Positions 25,017-34,990 are shown, numbered from the stretch's first letter. The stretch: DNA of 64,000 bases from Martinezella calliandrae (GCF_030272695.1 NZ_JARFYN010000003.1:62001-126000), one strand, 5' to 3'. A program made the numbers and translations. Notes: generated from the sequence alone by a model not told the origin.

Positions 25017-26574
25017 CCTTGATGGCGACCATTTTGATAGCCGGATAACGTTCGGCCTCGTAGCGCAGCGAAAAGCCGTCCTGGGCGAGGAAGACCGGAT
25101 CGCCGTCGAGGTCGCGGGCGATGTCGCCGCGGCGCGCGGTAACGAACTTGTCGAGCTCGACGGTGTGATCGGCAGAAATCCAGCGGCACACGGAGAAGCG
25201 CGACATTTCGAAGGAGACCGGCAGGCCATATTCGGCCATCAGCCGCTCCTTCAACACGTCGAGCTGCAGCGCGCCGACGACACCGACGATGGCCGGTGAG
25301 CCGTCTTCTGGCGAGAAGAGCTGCACCACACCCTCTTCGGCCATCTGCTGCAGCGCTTCCTTCAGCTTCTTCGCCTTCATCGCGTCCTCGAGGCGGACGC
25401 GACGCAGGATTTCCGGCGAGAAGTTCGGCACGCCCTGGAAAACAAGGGATTCGCCTTCTGTCAGGGTATCACCGATGCGTAGCGTTCCATGGTTCGGAAT
25501 GCCGACGACGTCGCCGGCATAGGCGGTATCGGCGAGCTGACGCTGTGAGGCGAAAAAGAATTGCGGTGCGGTCAAACCAAGCTGCTTGCCAGTGCGCGAC
25601 AGCCGCGCCTTCATGCCACGTTCCAGCTTGCCGGAGCAGATGCGCGCAAACGCTATGCGGTCGCGGTGGTTCGGGTCCATGTTGGCCTGGATCTTGAAGA
25701 CGAAGGCTGTCATCTTGTCGTCGGTCGCCTGCACCGTCCTGATATCGGCGACCTGGTCGCGCGGCGGCGGCGCGAAGTCGCCGAGCGCGTTGATGAGATC
25801 GCGCACACCGAAATTGCGAAGAGCCGAGCCGAAGAATACCGGCGTCATATGGCCTTCCAGGAACGATTCCCGGTCGAAGGGACGGCAGGCCTCGATGGCA
25901 AGTTCCGTCTCGTCGATGAAGGCTTGCCGCTCATTTTCCGGCAGCCGGCCGGCGACGGCCTGTGGGCCATTGACCCGGGTCGCCTCCACTTCGGTATCGG
26001 AGCCGCGGACGGTATTGTCGGCCAGATGATAGGAGCCGCAGAAGGTCTTGGAGCGGCCGACCGGCCAGGTGACCGGAGCAGTGTCCAGCGCCAGCTTCTC
26101 TTCCACTTCATCGAGAATCTCGAAGGGATCGCGGCTTTCGCGGTCCATCTTGTTGATGAAGGTGATGATCGGGATGTCGCGCATGCGGCAGACTTCGAAT
26201 AGCTTCAGTGTCCGCGGCTCGATACCTTTGGCGGCGTCAATGACCATGACGGCGGCATCGACCGCAGTCAGCGTGCGATAGGTGTCGTCAGCGAAGTCCT
26301 CGTGACCGGGCGTATCGAGAATGTTGAAGACGTTGCCGTCATATTCGAAGGTCATGACTGAGGTCACAACGGAGATGCCGCGTTCGCGCTCGATCTTCAT
26401 CCAGTCGGAACGCGTCTGCATACGATCCTTCTTCGCCTTGACCTCGCCGGCAAGCTGAATGGCGCCGCCGAACAGCAGCAGCTTTTCGGTGAGCGTCGTC
26501 TTGCCCGCGTCCGGGTGGGCGATAATAGCGAATGTGCGGCGGCGGGAGACCGCCTCGGCGAGACTTTCGGCCAT
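24991..26574 (-). CDS. prfC: Peptide chain release factor 3
   Basis: A 527-residue translational GTPase, the usual RF3 length. G motifs: AHPDAGKTTLTEKLL (G1), the RGISVVTSV switch I, DTPGHEDFADDTYR (G3) and NKMDRE (G4). The EF-Tu-like domain 2 and RF3 C-terminal domain follow (for example PEILRRVRLEDAMKAK). RF3 recycles RF1 and RF2 from the ribosome after termination. The gene is divergent from dut across 92 bases. Confidence 0.95.
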   Translation of the reverse strand: MAESLAEAVSRRRTFAIIAHPDAGKTTLTEKLLLFGGAIQLAGEVKAKKDRMQTRSDWMKIERERGISVVTSVMTFEYDGNVFNILDTPGHEDFADDTYRTLTAVDAAVMVIDAAKGIEPRTLKLFEVCRMRDIPIITFINKMDRESRDPFEILDEVEEKLALDTAPVTWPVGRSKTFCGSYHLADNTVRGSDTEVEATRVNGPQAVAGRLPENERQAFIDETELAIEACRPFDRESFLEGHMTPVFFGSALRNFGVRDLINALGDFAPPPRDQVADIRTVQATDDKMTAFVFKIQANMDPNHRDRIAFARICSGKLERGMKARLSRTGKQLGLTAPQFFFASQRQLADTAYAGDVVGIPNHGTLRIGDTLTEGESLVFQGVPNFSPEILRRVRLEDAMKAKKLKEALQQMAEEGVVQLFSPEDGSPAIVGVVGALQLDVLKERLMAEYGLPVSFEMSRFSVCRWISADHTVELDKFVTARRGDIARDLDGDPVFLAQDGFSLRYEAERYPAIKMVAIKEYHAVKAA

Positions 26575-26666
26575 GCTTGTGAAATCCTGTGAATTGCGGC
26601 TGTATCTAGCGATTCAACGGCGCAATTGCAATTGACCTCAGCGGTTCCAGCACAAACTAATGCCGC

Positions 26667-27137
26667 ATGACCATTCACACAGATACGCGCCCGACGCTGC
26701 ACCTCATTCGCCTGGCCCACGGCCAGGGCCTCAATCTGCCCGCCTACGAGACCAAGGGCGCGGCCGGTATGGACTTGCGCGCAGCCATCGAGGAAGGCGC
26801 GACGCTGACGATCGCGCCCGGCAAACGGGCGCTCGTGCCGACAGGCTTCATCCTCGAGATTCCCGAGGGTTTCGAAGCCCAGATCCGCCCCCGCTCCGGC
26901 CTCGCCTTCAAGCACGGCATAACCTGCCTCAACACGCCCGGCACGATCGACAGCGACTATCGCGGCGAAGTGAAGGTGCTGCTGATCAACCTCGGCGACG
27001 AGTCGTTCGACATCACGCGTGGCATGCGCATCGCTCAAATGGTGATCGCTCCGGTAACGCACGCATGTGTCGCGGAAATCGCTAACGTCAGTGAGACGGC
27101 GCGCGGCGCCGGTGGCTTCGGCTCGACCGGGGTGTAA
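26667..27137 (+). CDS. dut: Deoxyuridine 5'-triphosphate nucleotidohydrolase
   Basis: A 156-residue trimeric dUTPase that makes dUMP and keeps uracil out of DNA. All five motifs are readable: [44 protein letters not shown] and the C-terminal arm [11 protein letters not shown]. In many proteobacteria dut follows coaBC; here about 12.4 kb separate them. Confidence 0.95.
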   Translation: MTIHTDTRPTLHLIRLAHGQGLNLPAYETKGAAGMDLRAAIEEGATLTIAPGKRALVPTGFILEIPEGFEAQIRPRSGLAFKHGITCLNTPGTIDSDYRGEVKVLLINLGDESFDITRGMRIAQMVIAPVTHACVAEIANVSETARGAGGFGSTGV

Positions 27138-27147
27138 TGGCGGAATT

Positions 27148-27618
27148 TTAGGGAGAGAGGGGCGGCAATCGCCGTTTGACCGGGGTCGCCTTGATCATCG
27201 ATGTATTCGTCTCGGCGCGCTCAGCGATCTTGTCCAAAATGCCGTCGAGTTCGCCCATCGAGCGGACCACAAGGCGGCCGATGAAACAGTCGTCTCCGGT
27301 GACCTTGTCGCATTCGATGAATTCCGGTGTTTCCTGAATGATGCGCTCCACCACGTGCAATTGACCGGGCAGCGGCCGGACGCGGACGATCGCCTGCAGG
27401 GAATAACCGATCGCCTCGGGCGCGATATCCACAGTGAAGGCCGCGATGACGCCACGGTCCTCGAGCCGGCGTAGCCGCTCGGCTGCGCTCGGCGAGGACA
27501 GGCCAGCCACTTCGGCCAATTCCTTCAGCGAAATCCGCGCATTGCGCGCCAAGGCCTCCAGCATGCGCTGGTCGATTGCGTCGAGTTCCATAGCTGCATT
27601 AGGCGTACTCATCTCCAT
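27148..27618 (-). CDS. Lrp/AsnC-family regulator
   Basis: A 156-residue feast/famine regulator. N-terminal helix-turn-helix ISLKELAEVAGLSSPSAAERLRRLE, then the RAM ligand domain (GYSLQAIVRVRPLPGQL and the CDKVTGDDCF segment). It is divergent from an EamA exporter gene 104 bases away; such Lrp-exporter pairs usually control efflux of an amino acid. ATG at 27618 is taken, with ATG at 27612 as an alternative. Confidence 0.87.
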   Translation of the reverse strand: MEMSTPNAAMELDAIDQRMLEALARNARISLKELAEVAGLSSPSAAERLRRLEDRGVIAAFTVDIAPEAIGYSLQAIVRVRPLPGQLHVVERIIQETPEFIECDKVTGDDCFIGRLVVRSMGELDGILDKIAERAETNTSMIKATPVKRRLPPLSP

Positions 27619-27722
27619 ACCTCACATAATTAGGCAAGTTAGCCATATCTCCTTATGTAGACTATATTATCTGCTCGCTCGCGGCAATATTATCAGGCTC
27701 TGGAAAATAGGGAGCCCTGACA

Positions 27723-28637
27723 ATGAATGAGATAAGACGCGGCGCAGCGGAAATGACGGCGGCGATGCTGATTTCGGGGACGATCGGCTGGTTCGTCCTA
27801 ATGTCGGGACAGCCTGTCATCGCCGTGGTCTTCTGGCGTTGCGTGTTTGGTGCGCTTACGCTTCTTGTCATCTGCGGGGCCATGGGCCTGTTGCGCCCCG
27901 GCATTCTCAGCCTCAGGACCTTTGCCATCGCCGTCGCTGGCGGTGTTGCCATCGTCCTCAATTGGCTGCTGCTTTTCGCCGCCTATTCGCATGCCTCCAT
28001 CTCGATCGCCACAACCGTCTACAATACGCAGCCCTTCATGCTGCTCGGGCTCGGCGCGCTGTTTCTCGGCGAAAAGATCACGCTCACCAAGCTTTTCTGG
28101 CTGGGCTTTGCCTTTGCCGGTATGGCGGTCATCGTCGAGGGCAAGCCTGGAGAAGCTACCGGTGCCAGCAGCTATGCCATCGGCATCCTGCTTTCGATCG
28201 GCGCCGCCTTTTTTTACGCCCTTGCCGCTCTTGCCGCCAAATGGCTGAAGGGCACGCCGCCGCATTTGATTGCGTTGATCCAGGTCTCGACCGGCATCCT
28301 GATGCTTGCGCCCCTTACCGATTTCTCGACCTTGCCGCGGGACGCGGGCGTATGGCCTATTCTGGCGACGATGGGCATTGTCCACACCGGCCTGATGTAT
28401 GTGCTGCTCTATGGCGCGATCCAGAAGCTGCCGACCCATCTGACCGGGGCACTGTCCTTCATCTATCCAATTGCGGCAATCGTCGTCGATCGCTTCGCCT
28501 TCGGCCATGTGCTCGGTGTGGCGCAGATCATCGGTGCGGCAATCATTTTGGCGGCGGCGGCAGGCATGAACCTTGGCTGGACGATCGCTTTGCCGCGTCC
28601 CAAAAGCGGTCATCTTTCAAAGGAAGCCGCCGAATAA
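27723..28637 (+). CDS. EamA/DMT-family transporter
   Basis: A 304-residue membrane protein of about ten helices in two EamA repeats. The first repeat includes GWFVLMSGQPVIAVVFWRC and the NTQPFMLLGLGALFLGEKI pattern, and the second YVLLYGAIQKLPTHLTGALS. GGGAG sits eight bases before the ATG. Drug/metabolite transporters of this kind mostly export amino acids or related metabolites. The divergent Lrp gene is its likely regulator. Confidence 0.85.
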   Translation: MNEIRRGAAEMTAAMLISGTIGWFVLMSGQPVIAVVFWRCVFGALTLLVICGAMGLLRPGILSLRTFAIAVAGGVAIVLNWLLLFAAYSHASISIATTVYNTQPFMLLGLGALFLGEKITLTKLFWLGFAFAGMAVIVEGKPGEATGASSYAIGILLSIGAAFFYALAALAAKWLKGTPPHLIALIQVSTGILMLAPLTDFSTLPRDAGVWPILATMGIVHTGLMYVLLYGAIQKLPTHLTGALSFIYPIAAIVVDRFAFGHVLGVAQIIGAAIILAAAAGMNLGWTIALPRPKSGHLSKEAAE

Positions 28638-28689
28638 GCACCTGCTATTTCCGCTATACTAGCGATCCTTACATGCTCGCGCAAACCGA

Positions 28690-29322
28690 CTAGCGCTGCG
28701 CCTCGAAGGCCATGCGCATCGCAAGCCCTGCCAGGACCGTGCCCATCAGCCAGCGCTGCATCAGCATGAAGGACGGGCGGCTTGAGAAGAACAGCGCGAC
28801 CGACCCGGCCGTCAGCGCGAAGATGGCGTTGAAAGTCATGCTGACGGCGATATGAGTAAAGCCGAAGATAACGGACTGGGCAAAGACGCTGCCGGCCGCG
28901 GGATCGATGAACTGCGGCAGCAGCGAGAGATAAAGTACCGCGACTTTCGGGTTCAGCAGGCTGGTAACCAGGCCCATGACGAAGAGCTTGCGCGGCCCGT
29001 CCTTCGGGAGATCGCGAACCTGGAAGGCCGAACGGCCGCCCGGCCTCAGCGCATTCCACGCAAGCCAGGCGAGGTAGATCGCACCGGCAAGTCGCAGCGC
29101 ATCATAGGCAAAGGGCACGGCGAACAGGAAGGCCGTGATGCCGAGGGCGGCCGAAAACATGTAGAAGACGAAGCCGAGCACCACGCCGCCGAGCGAAATC
29201 AGCCCGGCCGCCGGCCCCTGCGAGATCGATCGCGACACCAGATAAATCATGTTCGGCCCGGGCGTCAGCACCATGCCGAGACAGATGAGGGCAAAGGTAA
29301 TCATACTGGTGAAATGCGGCAT
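28690..29322 (-). CDS. LysE-family amino-acid exporter
   Basis: A 210-residue LysE/RhtB translocator with about six helices. The start ATG at 29322 has GGAG six bases upstream; an open extension to 29385 has no site. Family marks are LTPGPNMIYLVSRSISQG and the NPKVAVLYLSLLPQF segment. It lies 23 bases downstream of an isochorismatase-like gene on the same strand and may be co-transcribed. Substrate not assignable. Confidence 0.87.
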   Translation of the reverse strand: MPHFTSMITFALICLGMVLTPGPNMIYLVSRSISQGPAAGLISLGGVVLGFVFYMFSAALGITAFLFAVPFAYDALRLAGAIYLAWLAWNALRPGGRSAFQVRDLPKDGPRKLFVMGLVTSLLNPKVAVLYLSLLPQFIDPAAGSVFAQSVIFGFTHIAVSMTFNAIFALTAGSVALFFSSRPSFMLMQRWLMGTVLAGLAMRMAFEAQR

Positions 29323-29345
29323 GGAGTCTCCGGCGGCGAATGAAG

Positions 29346-29903
29346 TCAGAAGGAGACTTGGAGTGTCGACGCAAGCTTGATGCAATGCGGGCCGGCATCG
29401 AAGCCGTCAAGTAACATGTTGTGATGGGCAATGATCGCGTCGAACGTCAACTTGCCCATATCTGCGGTGGTGTGACCATCCGAGAGCAAGGTCACATCAA
29501 AGCCGAGCGAGGCGGCGCGCCGTGCGGTGGTGTCGACGCAGAATTGCGTCATGCAGCCGCCGAGAATGAGGTGCGTGATCTCTCGCGCACGCAGGCGCGC
29601 CTCGAGATCGGTCTCGAAGAAGGAATCGCAACTGGTCTTGTGGACCACGACATCGCCGGCCTCCGGCGCGATCTCGCGGCGCAACTGCCACCCTTCGCCG
29701 CGCTTCGCCAGGCGATGCGTCCCCTGGCCGTCATGCTGGACGATGTAGGAAGGAATGCCGGCGGCACGGGCTTTGCGTTTCAATGCCGCGAGCCTAGCTA
29801 CCACCGTCTCCAGGGCGTCGTCGATCGCAGGCTGGCGCTGCGGCGAGCCGAGGCCGGTCAAAATGGCATTTTGAAGGTCGATCAGGAGCAATGCGGACGA
29901 CAT
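29346..29903 (-). CDS. Isochorismatase-like cysteine hydrolase
   Basis: A 185-residue hydrolase. ATG at 29903 (MSSALLLIDLQNAIL) has AAGG five bases upstream. Triad residues are Asp in LIDLQ, Lys in VHKTSCDSFF and Cys in GGCMTQFCVDTTAR. Members include nicotinamidases and N-carbamoylsarcosine amidases; the specificity here is unknown. It overlaps no gene and precedes the LysE gene. Confidence 0.85.
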   Translation of the reverse strand: MSSALLLIDLQNAILTGLGSPQRQPAIDDALETVVARLAALKRKARAAGIPSYIVQHDGQGTHRLAKRGEGWQLRREIAPEAGDVVVHKTSCDSFFETDLEARLRAREITHLILGGCMTQFCVDTTARRAASLGFDVTLLSDGHTTADMGKLTFDAIIAHHNMLLDGFDAGPHCIKLASTLQVSF

Positions 29904-30033
29904 GAGAGCCTTGTGCAACACAGTTTCGACGGCCTGTTAACCCTTTGGTAGTATGTTCGCGTCGTTTGCGCAATCGCTTGAAAACGCAAGAGTGGTGGGA
30001 TAGAGCAATTGCCTGTCCCTGGAGGATCGCATT

Positions 30034-30651
30034 ATGACGCTTGCAGCCCTGCTCGCCTATAGCGGCGCGCTTTTCATCGCCGCCGCGATTCCCGGGCCGG
30101 GCATCACTGCGATTGTCGCCCGCGCCCTCGGTTCCGGCTTCCGCATAACCTTTTTCATGGGTCTTGGCCTCGTGCTCGGCGACATGACATATCTGACGGC
30201 GGTCATTCTCGGCCTCGCTTTCGTGGCGCAGACCTTCACCGAGGTCTTCATTATCATCAAGATCGCCGGGGCGATATATCTGGTCTATATCGCCTGGAAA
30301 CTTTGGACCGCCGGACTGCTCTCTACCAATGTCGCGGCGAAAAAATCGACCAGCGTTGGCATGTCTTTCCTGTCCGGGCTGCTGGTAACACTCGGCAACC
30401 CTAAGACCATGTTGTTCTATGTGGCGCTGGTCCCAACGCTGATCGATATCCGCGGCATCGGCCTTCGCGAATATGCCATGTTGCTCGCGACGACGTTCGT
30501 GGTCCTCCTGGTAGTACTGGTCCCCTATATGCTGCTTGCTTCCCGCGCCCGCACCTTCCTTAAGCGACCGAAAGCGCTGCAGATTTTGAACCGGGTGGCC
30601 GCCAGCATTCTCGCCGGAACGGCTGCCTTCATCGCGACCCGCGCGGCCTGA
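30034..30651 (+). CDS. LysE-family amino-acid exporter
   Basis: A 205-residue LysE/RhtB protein with six predicted helices, starting at ATG 30034 behind GGAGG. It shows AIPGPGITAIVARALGSG in the first loop and LGNPKTMLFYVALVPTLID in the middle. It is the second LysE-type gene within 1.4 kb but is clearly distinct in sequence, so not a recent duplicate. Confidence 0.85.
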   Translation: MTLAALLAYSGALFIAAAIPGPGITAIVARALGSGFRITFFMGLGLVLGDMTYLTAVILGLAFVAQTFTEVFIIIKIAGAIYLVYIAWKLWTAGLLSTNVAAKKSTSVGMSFLSGLLVTLGNPKTMLFYVALVPTLIDIRGIGLREYAMLLATTFVVLLVVLVPYMLLASRARTFLKRPKALQILNRVAASILAGTAAFIATRAA

Positions 30652-30787
30652 AAAAACCTTTCTTGGGGAAGTTCTCGCAGAAGATTCTTTTCCCTTGGTA
30701 TAGGATCGGCAGCGTGATCCCATTCTGGTTTCCGCTGACGTTTGACCCTATTGTGCCTCTACTATTCTAATGAAGGGAGAGCTACCC

Positions 30788-31756
30788 ATGTCAGACACCC
30801 GCAAACCAGGTCGCGGCCGCGTCTATGCCTCGATCACCGACACCATCGGTGATACGCCGATCGTACGTCTCGACAAGCTGGCCAAGGAGAAGGGCGTTAA
30901 GGCCAATCTGTTGGCGAAGCTCGAGTTCTTCAACCCGATCGCCTCCGTCAAGGACCGTATCGGCGTTGCCATGATCGAGAGCCTGGAAGCCCAGGGCAAG
31001 CTCACTCCCGGCAAGAGCGTGCTGATCGAGCCGACCTCCGGCAATACCGGCATCGCGCTTGCCTTCGCCGCCGCAGCCAAGGGCTATCGGCTGATCCTGA
31101 CTATGCCGGAGACGATGTCGATCGAGCGCCGCAAGATGCTGCTGCTGCTCGGCGCTGAGCTGGTGCTGACCGAGGGTCCGAAGGGCATGAAGGGCGCGAT
31201 CGCCAAGGCCGAAGAGCTGGCCTCGTCGCTGCCCGACGCCATTATCCCACAGCAGTTCGAAAACCCGGCCAACCCGGAAATTCATCGCAAGACGACAGCC
31301 GAGGAAATCTGGAACGATACGGACGGCAGGGTCGATATCCTCGTATCCGGCATCGGGACCGGCGGCACGATCACCGGTGTCGGCCAGGTGCTGAAAGCCC
31401 GCAATTCGAATGTTAAGGTCATTGCGGTCGAGCCGGCCGACTCGGCGATCCTCTCCGGCGGCAACCCCGGCCCCCACAAGATCCAAGGCATCGGCGCCGG
31501 GTTCGCTCCGAAGATTCTCGACACGCATATCTATGACGAAGTCGTCACCGTCACCAATGACGAAGCCTTCCAGCAGGCACGTCTGGTCGCCAGGCTTGAA
31601 GGCGTGCCGGTCGGCATCTCCTCCGGTGCGGCCATCGCGGCTGCGATTAAGATCGGCCAACGGCCAGAAAACGAAGGCAAGAATATCGTCGTCATCATTC
31701 CCTCCTTCGCCGAGCGCTATCTGTCGACGGCGCTCTTCGAGGGTCTGGGCGGCTGA
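30788..31756 (+). CDS. cysK: Cysteine synthase A (O-acetylserine sulfhydrylase)
   Basis: A 322-residue PLP enzyme. I start at ATG 30788, behind AAGGGAGAG; an in-frame ATG at 30770 is possible. The PLP lysine lies in [11 protein letters not shown], the substrate loop is [11 protein letters not shown], the phosphate cup is [10 protein letters not shown] and the C-terminal Ser is in [10 protein letters not shown]. It makes cysteine from O-acetylserine and sulfide. gshB, which uses cysteine downstream in glutathione synthesis, is convergent beyond a terminator. Confidence 0.94.
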   Translation: MSDTRKPGRGRVYASITDTIGDTPIVRLDKLAKEKGVKANLLAKLEFFNPIASVKDRIGVAMIESLEAQGKLTPGKSVLIEPTSGNTGIALAFAAAAKGYRLILTMPETMSIERRKMLLLLGAELVLTEGPKGMKGAIAKAEELASSLPDAIIPQQFENPANPEIHRKTTAEEIWNDTDGRVDILVSGIGTGGTITGVGQVLKARNSNVKVIAVEPADSAILSGGNPGPHKIQGIGAGFAPKILDTHIYDEVVTVTNDEAFQQARLVARLEGVPVGISSGAAIAAAIKIGQRPENEGKNIVVIIPSFAERYLSTALFEGLGG

Positions 31757-31784
31757 TACGGCCTGCGCCGGTCGTCAGTCATTC

Positions 31785-31806
31785 AAAGGGCGCGGCGGCG
31801 CCTTTT
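31785..31806 (+). terminator. Terminator after cysK
   Basis: Arms AAAGG plus CGC pair with GCGCCTTT across one bulged G, and a TTTT run follows. It lies 29 bases after the cysK stop codon. Confidence 0.55.
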
Positions 31807-31876
31807 GCATTTCAGCCGCTTGCGCTCGCGCCGCCGCCGGGCCGCGACAGCACTACCCTGTATGGCAGGCGTCCTC

Positions 31877-32824
31877 TCACGCTCGCTTGGATTCAATCGC
31901 GTCCCACAACAAGGCGGCGACATCGGCGCCGCCGAAGCGCTTGACTTCGCGCAGGCCGGTCGGCGAGGTGACGTTGATTTCGGTCATGTAGTCGCCGATG
32001 ACGTCGATGCCGACGAGCAGGAAGCCGCGCGCCTTCAGTGCCGGGCCTATGCGCTCGCAGATCTCCTTTTCGCGCGGCGTCAGTTCGGTCGCCTCGGCGC
32101 GGCCGCCGACGTGCATGTTGGAGCGGCTGTCATGCTCCGCCGGGACGCGGTTGATGGCGCCGACAGCTTCGCCGTCCACCAGAATGATGCGCTTGTCGCC
32201 CTTGCGCACATCTGGCAAATATTGCTGAGCAATGAAGGGCTCACGGAACATCTGGCCGAACATTTCGAGCAGCGACGAGAGATTGCGATCGTCACGGGTG
32301 GAATGGAAGACACCGGCGCCGCCATTGCCGTACAGCGGCTTCAAGATGATGTCGCCCATCTCCTCGCGGAAACGGCGGATTTCGCCGGCATCGCGCGTGA
32401 TCAGTGTCTTCGGCATCAGATCGGCGAATTCGGTGACGAAGATCTTTTCCGGCGAATTGCGCACCCAGGCCGGGTCGTTGACGACGAGCGTCTTGGGATG
32501 GATGCGCTCGAGCAGGTGCGTCGAGGTAATATAGGCCATGTCGAAGGGTGGGTCCTGGCGCAGCAGCACGACATCCATGGTGGAGAGATCCACGCGTTCC
32601 GGGTCGCCGAGCTCAAAATGGTCGCCCTTGACGTCACGCAGGATCATCGGCTCGACCGAAGCATAGATCTTGCCATCAAGCATGCTGAGACGCTCGGGCG
32701 TGTAGTGAAAGAGCTTATAGCCGCGGCTCTGGGCCTCGAGGCTCATGGCGAAAGTCGAATCACCAGCGATATTGATGCTCTTCACATGGTCCATCTGGAC
32801 CGCAACATTCTTGATACCAGCCAT
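31877..32824 (-). CDS. gshB: Glutathione synthetase
   Basis: A 315-residue ATP-grasp enzyme that joins glycine to gamma-glutamylcysteine. ATG at 32824 ([14 protein letters not shown]) is the family's usual N-terminus. Motifs: [27 protein letters not shown] (ATP-grasp loop), [17 protein letters not shown] and the metal-site [12 protein letters not shown]. In many rhizobia gshB follows rsmI and yraN; here a cupin gene and a nuclease-like gene lie between. Confidence 0.95.
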   Translation of the reverse strand: MAGIKNVAVQMDHVKSINIAGDSTFAMSLEAQSRGYKLFHYTPERLSMLDGKIYASVEPMILRDVKGDHFELGDPERVDLSTMDVVLLRQDPPFDMAYITSTHLLERIHPKTLVVNDPAWVRNSPEKIFVTEFADLMPKTLITRDAGEIRRFREEMGDIILKPLYGNGGAGVFHSTRDDRNLSSLLEMFGQMFREPFIAQQYLPDVRKGDKRIILVDGEAVGAINRVPAEHDSRSNMHVGGRAEATELTPREKEICERIGPALKARGFLLVGIDVIGDYMTEINVTSPTGLREVKRFGGADVAALLWDAIESKRA

Positions 32825-32921
32825 AGTCTGCCCTCGCTCGAATTCGCCGACAGATTTAGGTCGCCCGGCTTTCAAACGCAACGGCTATTCAAGCGCTTCG
32901 CGAAGCCGCAGGTCCACGCGG

Positions 32922-33425
32922 TCAGGCCGCGATGCCCTCTATGCCGCCCTGTCTTACGAAGTCGCGCAAGCGATAGGCCATGGTCAGTGGTTTCGGGAAC
33001 GGTTTGCGGCAAAAGGCGACCTTCCTGACATAGCGATCGATGCGCCATGTGGCCCACGTACCGCCGGCGAAATAGGCGACGTCGCCGGCGCCGAGCATGC
33101 GTTCGACCCCATCCTCCGTGGTGATGTGTACTTCGCCTTCGAGGATCATCACGGTTTCATCCCAGCCGAAATGCCAGCGGAAACTGCCCGCTGTGCAATC
33201 CCACACCGCCGTCAGCGCAGCATCGTCCAGCCCGCGCGAATGCTCGGCCAGGCGGGCGACCGGGGTACCGGCGATGATCCAGGACGGCTCGATCGGCGAC
33301 GGATTCAATTCCATATCGTCGGGGGCGCCCGCCACGAAATTCTTTGCCGGCGGTGACGCCACCGCGATTGGCACGACGCGCGCTGCGAAGCCCGCCACAC
33401 TCGCAAACATCAACTTCCAGACCAT
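32922..33425 (-). CDS. Cupin-domain protein (DUF861-type) with hydrophobic N-terminus
   Basis: A 167-residue protein, started at ATG 33425. The first 22 residues (MVWKLMFASVAGFAARVVP) look like a signal or anchor segment. The cupin core reads FRWHFGWDETVMILEGEV and later YFAGGTWATWRI, as in the ethanolamine/ureidoglycine-type cupin_3 group. It is inserted between gshB and the exonuclease-fold gene. Function unknown. Confidence 0.75.
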   Translation of the reverse strand: MVWKLMFASVAGFAARVVPIAVASPPAKNFVAGAPDDMELNPSPIEPSWIIAGTPVARLAEHSRGLDDAALTAVWDCTAGSFRWHFGWDETVMILEGEVHITTEDGVERMLGAGDVAYFAGGTWATWRIDRYVRKVAFCRKPFPKPLTMAYRLRDFVRQGGIEGIAA

Positions 33426-33521
33426 AAAATCCCCCGATGCCACCTGTATTTGCACCTTGATGACACGGAAGGGGTAACGACAGGGTTCAGAAAAAGCCGC
33501 GCATTTTAACGGTTGCCAAAA

Positions 33522-34520
33522 TCAGGATACGAAACCCTCGATAGTGCAAACGACCATGTCATGATCGGAAAGCGGCTTGCCTTCTCCGTTAAGCGAGGAG
33601 ACCAGAAGGCTTTCCCCGATTTTCAAGCCCCGGCTCAAAAACCAATCGAGTTTCTTTGCGCGATCTGGAAAACGAGTGATCAGACTGGGGCGCGTGCTCA
33701 TCTGATCGAGCGGACCGCCATGGCGCCCGAAACCACGGCTTGCCGACATGGCAAACAGCGTATCGCTTTCAAAATCGCCGTTGGTGCTGTGATTGCCGGT
33801 GTTGAGGTCCCCACCGATCAGGATTGGCAGACCGGGCGCGTAAGCCTCGACTGCGTCAATCAGCGCCGCTGTCTGGCGTTCGCGGTAAGCACCGTTGGCG
33901 GCACTTTCGAGATGCACAGAAACGGCGACGAAAGACCCGTCTTCGGTCTCGACGGTGGCGCCGATGGCGCAGCGCTCGCCGACGCGCGGCTGCTCATTGC
34001 TGTCCTTGAACCACACCGCCTCGCCCGGCAGGCGGAACAGGAAGACATCCTTCAGCGCGGTCGATGCCATCAGCGCGTTGCCATGAAAACCCTTCTCATT
34101 GAAATCTTGGCTGCAGAAGGAGTGTTCGATCTCGGAGCCAAGGCTGAGTTCGAGGAACTCGACGCCGTAGGCGTAGCTCATGCCAAGTTCGCCGGCGACG
34201 ATGGCGGTCGGATCACTCTGCTGGGTGCGGGCCATGCCTTCGTCCATTTCGGACAGCAGCACCAGCGGCGCACCGGTCGCCTTCAGTTTGGCGGCGGATT
34301 CGATGGGGAAAAGGCAGCGCTCCAAGTTCCATGCGGCGACAGTGAAAGGGAAAGCCAGCTGCCGAACATCGCCGGTCGCGCCACCGGTGCGCACCGTGTT
34401 CATGCAAGCAAGAGAAGCCAGCGTTGCGGCGTGAATGTCAGGGGTCTTTTCCAACGAAATGAAGCTCTTGCGTTCCTCATGCGAGGGAACGGCGAAGGCG
34501 GAAACAGTGCTGCGGATCAT
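33522..34520 (-). CDS. Endonuclease/exonuclease/phosphatase-fold protein
   Basis: A 332-residue EEP-fold protein started at ATG 34520. Fold marks: TVAAWNLERC (motif around Asn), LLSEMDEGMART (metal Glu), VSVHLESAANGAYRERQ, GGDLNTGNHS (Asp-Asn) and the final SDHDMVVC. The catalytic set of magnesium-dependent phosphodiesterases is complete. DNA, lipid or sugar phosphate could be the substrate. It lies in what is normally the yraN-gshB interval. Confidence 0.8.
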   Translation of the reverse strand: MIRSTVSAFAVPSHEERKSFISLEKTPDIHAATLASLACMNTVRTGGATGDVRQLAFPFTVAAWNLERCLFPIESAAKLKATGAPLVLLSEMDEGMARTQQSDPTAIVAGELGMSYAYGVEFLELSLGSEIEHSFCSQDFNEKGFHGNALMASTALKDVFLFRLPGEAVWFKDSNEQPRVGERCAIGATVETEDGSFVAVSVHLESAANGAYRERQTAALIDAVEAYAPGLPILIGGDLNTGNHSTNGDFESDTLFAMSASRGFGRHGGPLDQMSTRPSLITRFPDRAKKLDWFLSRGLKIGESLLVSSLNGEGKPLSDHDMVVCTIEGFVS

Positions 34521-34680
34521 CGTGAGGCCTGTCGAGGTGGGATAAAAGCGCGGTGCCTGGAAGCGGCGTAAGAGCGATCGTCCCGGCAATAGGCCCGTTT
34601 TATGACGCCCCCGTGATGGTTTGCGAAATTCCGCAATTGACGTCGGAAAAGCGCACGCCCTGAGATTGCGTCAGCTGCGC

Positions 34681-34990
34681 TCAAATCCCCAACAATCTGA
34701 CGCCGATTAGCTTCGCATCAACTGCGAAGTTGTCGCCTTGCCTGAAAAAAACATCCGCAAAATGCCGAGGCCAGCGGCCGGGGAGATGGCGACGATATCG
34801 TAGCCTGGCCTTGACTTCGACGAAGACGGCGAGAGCGGGCGCTGATGTCGATTTCGCCGAGCTTGGTGCGGTGGCGGATGGCGAGGATGCGATAGCCCTT
34901 GAAAAACAGGAAAAGTGCTGCGGCATATTCGCCGACATGGGCGCGCCGCCAGGCTTTCCGCCGCTTCAGCCTCTCGCCGGTCTCAGTCAT
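34681..34990 (-). pseudogene. yraN: yraN (UPF0102) remnant with frameshifts and an internal loss
   Basis: The minus strand directly after rsmI begins a normal YraN: TGERLKRRKAWRRAHVGEYAAA up to RTKLGEIDI at about residue 50. A second frame then supplies LAVFVEVKARLRY, a third carries YDIVAISP, and the second returns with GRWPRHFADVF. An intact protein has all these parts in one frame with about thirty further residues between VEVKAR and YDIVAI. So the gene has at least two frameshifts and an internal deletion. The start overlaps the end of rsmI by eight bases, as in an intact operon. Confidence 0.8.

Noticed and set aside
28690..30651. The two LysE-type exporters as a recent tandem duplication
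   Set aside because: Their sequences differ through most of their length and they are on opposite strands; they are separate family members.
31805..33028. Plus-strand open frame of 407 codons
   Set aside because: It is antisense to gshB and shows no family motif.
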